This document shows positions 14,972-17,891 of a stretch of DNA of 17,891 nucleotides, in pieces (the stretch's first letter is position 1; every line of letters starts with the position of its first letter). The stretch is from CAZEGV01 sp964511645 (GTDB lineage: Bacteria; Bacteroidota; Bacteroidia; Cytophagales; JAAEPT01). The stretch lies in assembly GCA_964511645.1 (NCBI GenBank), contig CAZEGV010000054.1:1-17891 (forward strand), written 5' to 3'. A program made the position numbers and the translations under genes. Under the pieces are notes generated by a model that did not search any database, was not told where the DNA came from, and was given only the letters and a program-made list of their open reading frames with translations.

Positions 14972-16073
14972 TTATTTTTTTAATTGGTGAATGTTTTATC
15001 TCATATACATATGGCCAATTTTTTCCTGTCACATATAGTTTATTGGTCTTTTCGTTATACGCAATACCGTTTAATACATCCGTATGTCCTTGTTTAAACT
15101 CAGCAATAGGGAGTAGGTCTTTCATATCAATTATAGCTAAAACTTTACCTGTATGCACATCTATCAACATCAATTCATTACTTAAATAAACATTAGCGTA
15201 TAAGATATCACCTACTAACTCTAGCTCATTTAATTTTTTTACTGGTCCAGAATCTGTATAAATACCCAACGTTTTACGCACCTGAAAGGTTTCCGGATTT
15301 ATAAAATAAATATCCCCTGAACCATTACTCATGATCAATTCCGTATCCGAATGAGTAATCCCCCAACCTTCGGAATCAAATGGAAGAGTATGTTTCTCTT
15401 TTTTCTCTAATTTTGTATCGTAAGTAAAATACGTTTGTTCTTTCCAAGTTAGCTGATATACTTTACCATTAAAACAAGTCATTCCTTCTGCAAAGAACTT
15501 TCCGTTCAACGGGACTTTTTTCTGAATACTCCCTTTTTCTAAGTCTGTGATTCTAATATCGCTTTTCCCGTAAGTACCTGTACTTTCATACAGCACTCCA
15601 TCTACAAACTCTAAGCCTTGTGTATAAGCATTATCATCATGAGGAAATTTATTGAGAACTTCATAGCTGATATTTTGTGGTTTTATATCCGAAAAAACAA
15701 CTATCTCACGTCTATCTGTTTCTTTTTTTCCATTTACATAAAAATCAAGCTTCAGCATATTATCCCCTAAATCTCTGACTCTACAGTCTGTCTTAAAACT
15801 TGTAGCTGGATGATACAACCGCTCTCTTGTGTCACCAAAAACAACGTCTACAGAGTCAACTTCAACGATAGAATCTACCAATGTATAACGAATCTGAAAC
15901 TCATCTCCACTTCTGAAAGAACTCCCATTAGATGGGTAAACTAAGTTTATCTTCCTTTTACTTACAGGTACATTTACCTCCTCCTTATCTTGAGGAACAA
16001 TAGGATTGTCAGTTGTTGTCTTTTTACAACCTAACACAAAAAAAATAATTAATAAAAATATATAATCTTTCAT
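14967..16073 (-). CDS. Glutaminyl-peptide cyclotransferase, lipoprotein
   Basis: This enzyme converts N-terminal glutamine of exported proteins to pyroglutamate, protecting them from aminopeptidases. A lipoprotein signal (YIFLLIIFFVLGC, Cys16) directs it to the envelope. Residues about 40-110 form an Ig-like N-terminal domain (NLVYPSNGSSFRSGDEFQIR). From about 125 a five-bladed propeller of the plant/bacterial glutamine cyclotransferase family (PF05096 type) runs to the end: FPHDDNAYTQGLEFVDG, ESTGTYGKSDIR, FFAEGMTCFNGKVYQLTWKE, SEGWGITHSD, LNELELVGDILYANV and GHTDVLNGIAYN. The full length of 368 residues is usual for Bacteroidota members. It starts just downstream of the leuB terminator, and its stop overlaps the proposed start of the SUMF1 gene. 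Confidence 0.95.
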   Translation of the reverse strand: MKDYIFLLIIFFVLGCKKTTTDNPIVPQDKEEVNVPVSKRKINLVYPSNGSSFRSGDEFQIRYTLVDSIVEVDSVDVVFGDTRERLYHPATSFKTDCRVRDLGDNMLKLDFYVNGKKETDRREIVVFSDIKPQNISYEVLNKFPHDDNAYTQGLEFVDGVLYESTGTYGKSDIRITDLEKGSIQKKVPLNGKFFAEGMTCFNGKVYQLTWKEQTYFTYDTKLEKKEKHTLPFDSEGWGITHSDTELIMSNGSGDIYFINPETFQVRKTLGIYTDSGPVKKLNELELVGDILYANVYLSNELMLIDVHTGKVLAIIDMKDLLPIAEFKQGHTDVLNGIAYNEKTNKLYVTGKNWPYVYEIKHSPIKKIN

Positions 16074-16075
16074 AT

Positions 16076-16107
16076 AAAAAAAACCTCTTCTACAATGTAA
16101 AAGAGGT
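16076..16107 (-). terminator. Terminator of leuB
   Basis: On the minus strand ACCTCTT (16101-16107) pairs with AAGAGGT (16083-16089), with inner pairs extending the stem, followed by eight Ts. It lies 10 bp after the leuB stop and just before the cyclotransferase ATG, so some read-through is likely to drive that gene. Confidence 0.88.
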
Positions 16108-16117
16108 ATATATTATT

Positions 16118-17188
16118 TTAATTATTCTTAATATAAGCTACAATAGTATCACCAAACTCAGTAGTACCAATATAGTTATCTGGATTGATATCAATTGTTA
16201 CTTTCCCAGAGTCTAAGGCATCGTTGATTGCCGTTCTAATATCTTCCGCCTCTTTAGTTAAACCAAAAGAAGTTTCTAACAACATAGCTGCTGATAAAAT
16301 TGCTGCAGATGGATTAGCAATATTCTTTCCTGTTGCTTGAGGATAAGAACCGTGAATTGGCTCATACAAACCTACTTTACCACCAACAGATGCAGAAGCT
16401 AATAAACCTAAAGAACCAGCTATTACTGATGACAAATCAGATATAATATCACCGAATAAGTTTTCAGTCAAAATCACATCAAATTGTCGAGGATTAAGTA
16501 CCATTTGCATAGCTGCGTTATCAACAAATAAGAAGTCTAACTCTACCTCTGGATAATTTTCTTTATGGAATTTAGTTACTACCTCTCTCCATAATCTTGA
16601 GGTAACCAGTACGTTAGCTTTATCAACCAAAGTAACTTTGTTACGGCGGTTTTTAGCTGCTTCAAAAGCTGGTTTTGCCATTCTCAAAATTTCTTCTTCT
16701 GTATAAGTACAAGTTTCAAAAGCAGTTTTACCATCTTCCGTACGCCCACGGGGGTTACCAAAATACAAACCTGAAGTTAACTCTCTAAACACAATTAAAT
16801 CAGCACCATCAAGACGATCGTTTTTAAGAGGTGCTTTATCTTCTAAAATTTTAAATGCTTTAACAGGTCTAATGTTACAGTACAAACCTAGACTTTTTCT
16901 CATTCTCAACAACCCCTCTTCTGGGCGAACCGCTGCTGAAGGATCATTATCATATTTTGGATGTCCAATTGCACCAAAAAGAATTGCATCAGACTCTTCG
17001 CAAATTTTATGAGTAGCTACTGGATAAGGATCACCCGTAGCATCTATCGCCACAGCACCTACCAAAGCCTCATCAAACTCAAATTTATGACCATACTTTT
17101 CAGCAATAGCCACCATTACTTTTTTCGCTTGTTCCGACACTTCTGGTCCTATCCCATCTCCTGGTAAATACGCAATTTTCTTATCCAT
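16118..17188 (-). CDS. leuB: 3-isopropylmalate dehydrogenase
   Basis: LeuB catalyses the NAD+-dependent oxidative decarboxylation of 3-isopropylmalate, the third step of leucine synthesis, in the cytoplasm. The 356 residues match the usual length. Signatures are PGDGIGPEV (9-17), the Arg-rich substrate loop LLRMRKSLGLYCNIRPVK, RELTSGLYFGNPRG, the catalytic-Lys region TLVDKANVL, the metal and substrate loop TENLFGDIISDLSSVIAGSLG, and the NAD-binding YEPIHGSYPQATGKNIANP. Isocitrate dehydrogenase is excluded by the short length and the RMRKSLGLYCNIRP loop. leuA, leuC and leuD are not in the window: the DNA upstream is gene-free and then carries a decayed ATPase gene, so leuB is either alone or was separated from its operon. 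A weak box TTAGTTTG (17227-17234, minus) may promote it. Confidence 0.97.
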   Translation of the reverse strand: MDKKIAYLPGDGIGPEVSEQAKKVMVAIAEKYGHKFEFDEALVGAVAIDATGDPYPVATHKICEESDAILFGAIGHPKYDNDPSAAVRPEEGLLRMRKSLGLYCNIRPVKAFKILEDKAPLKNDRLDGADLIVFRELTSGLYFGNPRGRTEDGKTAFETCTYTEEEILRMAKPAFEAAKNRRNKVTLVDKANVLVTSRLWREVVTKFHKENYPEVELDFLFVDNAAMQMVLNPRQFDVILTENLFGDIISDLSSVIAGSLGLLASASVGGKVGLYEPIHGSYPQATGKNIANPSAAILSAAMLLETSFGLTKEAEDIRTAINDALDSGKVTIDINPDNYIGTTEFGDTIVAYIKNN

Positions 17189-17404
17189 CTCTATATCCTA
17201 CTTTTATGATTTTTATAATTAAAATGCAAACTAATATTTTTTTCTCTAAACGACTAATAATAAGGGTAATTCCCTACGGATCGGGGTCTATCCCAATTTT
17301 CTATCAGAACTTATCTACTATATCTTTTGTTTTAGGTATTATTCTTTTAGGTAAAAAAGATTGTCGTCACTACCGTGTACATCCACTGACCCCCCTTATT
17401 GCAG
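17189..17404. other. Gene-free region upstream of leuB
   Basis: No supported gene is present. A 77-codon plus-strand frame covers 17206-17439 but has no recognisable start context or domain. The minus strand holds a tiny frame, ATG to TAA, reading MYTVVTTIFFT, and several short G/C blocks (GGGATAGACCCCGATCC, TAGGGAATTACCC) that stand out from the A/T-rich background and may form RNA structure ahead of leuB. An amino-acid attenuator is possible, but the tiny frame has no leucine run. Confidence 0.3.
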
Positions 17405-17437
17405 AACAAAATGATTTTCACAAATCATTTTGTTTTT
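17405..17437 (+). terminator. Strong hairpin with T tract, plus strand
   Basis: AACAAAATGATTT (17405-17417) and its perfect complement (17422-17434) form a 13-bp stem with a TCAC loop followed by further Ts. It is terminator-like, but no confident plus-strand gene precedes it. On the minus strand it would sit in the leuB upstream region. Confidence 0.55.
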
Positions 17438-17514
17438 AAGCTTCAAAGCACTTACTTTGCATTATGTTAGTACTATTCAACAAAGGAGTTCACCCTCTTT
17501 TGGGGACTAGCTAG

Positions 17515-17549
17515 AAAGGGAATCGGATGGTACTGATTCCCTTTTGTTT
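17515..17549. terminator. Terminator hairpin downstream of the ATPase remnant
   Basis: AAAGGGAATC (17515-17524) and GATTCCCTTT (17535-17544) form a 10-bp stem with a 10-nt loop. T-rich DNA follows on both strands, and the position directly after the stop at 17550 fits termination of the decayed minus-strand gene. Confidence 0.75.
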
Positions 17550-17770
17550 TTAATACAAAAACCCAAACAACCACAAAGGGATTTTATTATTCATTGAGAT
17601 TTCAATAGAGTCAGTAGCAATAAAAGCATTTTCGGCACTCTTCACCTGCTTTATGGCTTTGTTCTTACCGCCAATTTCAATAAAGCAATAATGAATAAAT
17701 ATTGATTAATAGACAGAGCAATTACTCAATAGTTATACTTTTACCCCACTCTAAGTAGTTGATTTACAAT
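17550..17770 (-). pseudogene. AAA-type ATPase with DUF4143 domain, decayed C-terminal remnant
   Basis: From 17684 to the stop at 17550-17552 the minus strand reads FIEIGGKNKAIKQVKSAENA, FIATDSIEISMNNKIPLWLF, GFLY. This strongly resembles the C-terminal end of the Bacteroidota AAA-family ATPases with DUF4143 (PF13635 type), which typically finish FEIGGKNK...I.NAF.A.DDIE.G..NKIPLWLFGFLY. Upstream, pieces such as FF, NQLLRVG and SINQYLF appear in shifted frames with stops between them, as expected for a gene losing its frame. The P-loop and central parts are absent. These ATPases are often found near toxin or mobile genes and their cell role is poorly defined. It lies between leuB and an unidentified gene end. 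Confidence 0.72.
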
Positions 17771-17775
17771 CAGAT

Positions 17776-17891
17776 TCAATTTAAAAAAACATTTCCAATT
17801 TCATCTTTAATCACTTTTATCATACTTAAGTTCAAGTAATAAATTTCCGAAACAAGATCTTCTTGCTGAATCTTTGGGAATCGGAAGGCAA
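17776..17891 (-). CDS. 3' end of an unidentified gene (runs off window)
   Basis: An open frame enters from the right edge on the minus strand and ends with TGA at 17776-17778. The last 37 residues are AFRFPKIQQEDLVSEIYYLN followed by LSMIKVIKDEIGNVFLN. No family can be assigned. The run FPKIQQEDLVSEI is loosely like the P-x-x-x-Q-x-x-(I/L)-V-x-x-I segment near the ends of HsdS half-repeats, but that is a weak likeness. The frame could also be a chance extension of the decayed ATPase region beside it. Confidence 0.35.
   Translation of the reverse strand, partial: AFRFPKIQQEDLVSEIYYLNLSMIKVIKDEIGNVFLN

Noticed and set aside
17305..17390. Leucine attenuator ahead of leuB
   Set aside because: The tiny minus-strand frame MYTVVTTIFFT has no leucine codons and no clear terminator/antiterminator pair was found, so an attenuator is not supported.
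17206..17439. 77-codon plus-strand frame upstream of leuB
   Set aside because: It has no promoter or leader, an odd composition with a hydrophobic middle and basic tail, no recognised family, and ends inside a perfect hairpin. It is probably a chance frame in structured non-coding DNA.
1..17891. CRISPR array, tRNA or rRNA genes, complete insertion sequence
   Set aside because: No regularly spaced direct repeats, cloverleaf-type sequences, rRNA-like blocks or transposase frames were seen on either strand by eye; a tRNA or covariance-model scan would settle it.

Overview
The window reads as low-GC chromosomal DNA from a Bacteroidota member, most likely a marine flavobacterium. Evidence: several upstream regions carry the Bacteroidota promoter pattern (TTG, about 20 bp, TAnnTTTG) rather than Shine-Dalgarno leaders. 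The Na+-pumping NADH dehydrogenase subunit NqrF is present. There are several lipoproteins, a SUMF1-type gliding-lipoprotein relative, and a Bacteroidota-type degenerate arginase-fold protein. No rRNA, tRNA, CRISPR array or complete insertion sequence was found. Species-level placement is not possible from this sequence.

Layout. 1-404 (minus): the first 71 codons of a type I restriction R subunit, running off the left edge, preceded by the frameshifted and headless remains of its usual small XRE regulator. 419-2146 (minus): phosphoglucomutase. 2266-3009 (plus): an acidic 132-residue protein with a strong terminator, then a 70-residue secreted basic peptide. 3026-5497 (minus): an arginase-fold protein that has lost most metal ligands, and a lone nqrF with its own promoter and terminator. 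5498-5872: a promoter-rich gap holding repeat copy 1. 5873-7660 (plus): an FAD monooxygenase and a small exported protein. 7741-10329 (minus): a GH20 beta-hexosaminidase lipoprotein with an inverted repeat over its promoter. 10538-13714 (minus): a three-gene operon of LpxH-like metallophosphatase, GT28-like glycosyltransferase and GH1 glycosidase. 13991-16073 (minus): glutaminyl-peptide cyclotransferase followed by a SUMF1-domain lipoprotein. 16118-17188 (minus): leuB. 17189-17891: hairpin-rich DNA, a decayed AAA-ATPase/DUF4143 gene and the 3' end of an unidentified gene.

How it fits together. Central metabolism (pgm, nqrF, leuB) is interleaved with cell-envelope work: chitobiose or GlcNAc release by GH20, probable glycolipid metabolism by the phosphatase-GT-GH1 operon, and maturation of exported proteins by the glutaminyl cyclase. 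Both window ends look like accessory-gene boundaries, with restriction-modification and ATPase genes in various states of decay.

The most unusual signals are three. First, a family of three structured intergenic repeats, two of which supply the TAG stop codon of unrelated genes through the same end motif TAGGGGCTT. Second, a lipoprotein gene whose signal peptide is only readable from a non-canonical ATT codon overlapping the upstream stop. Third, the small operon suggesting an uncharacterised glycolipid pathway. No clearly new multi-gene defence system was found.
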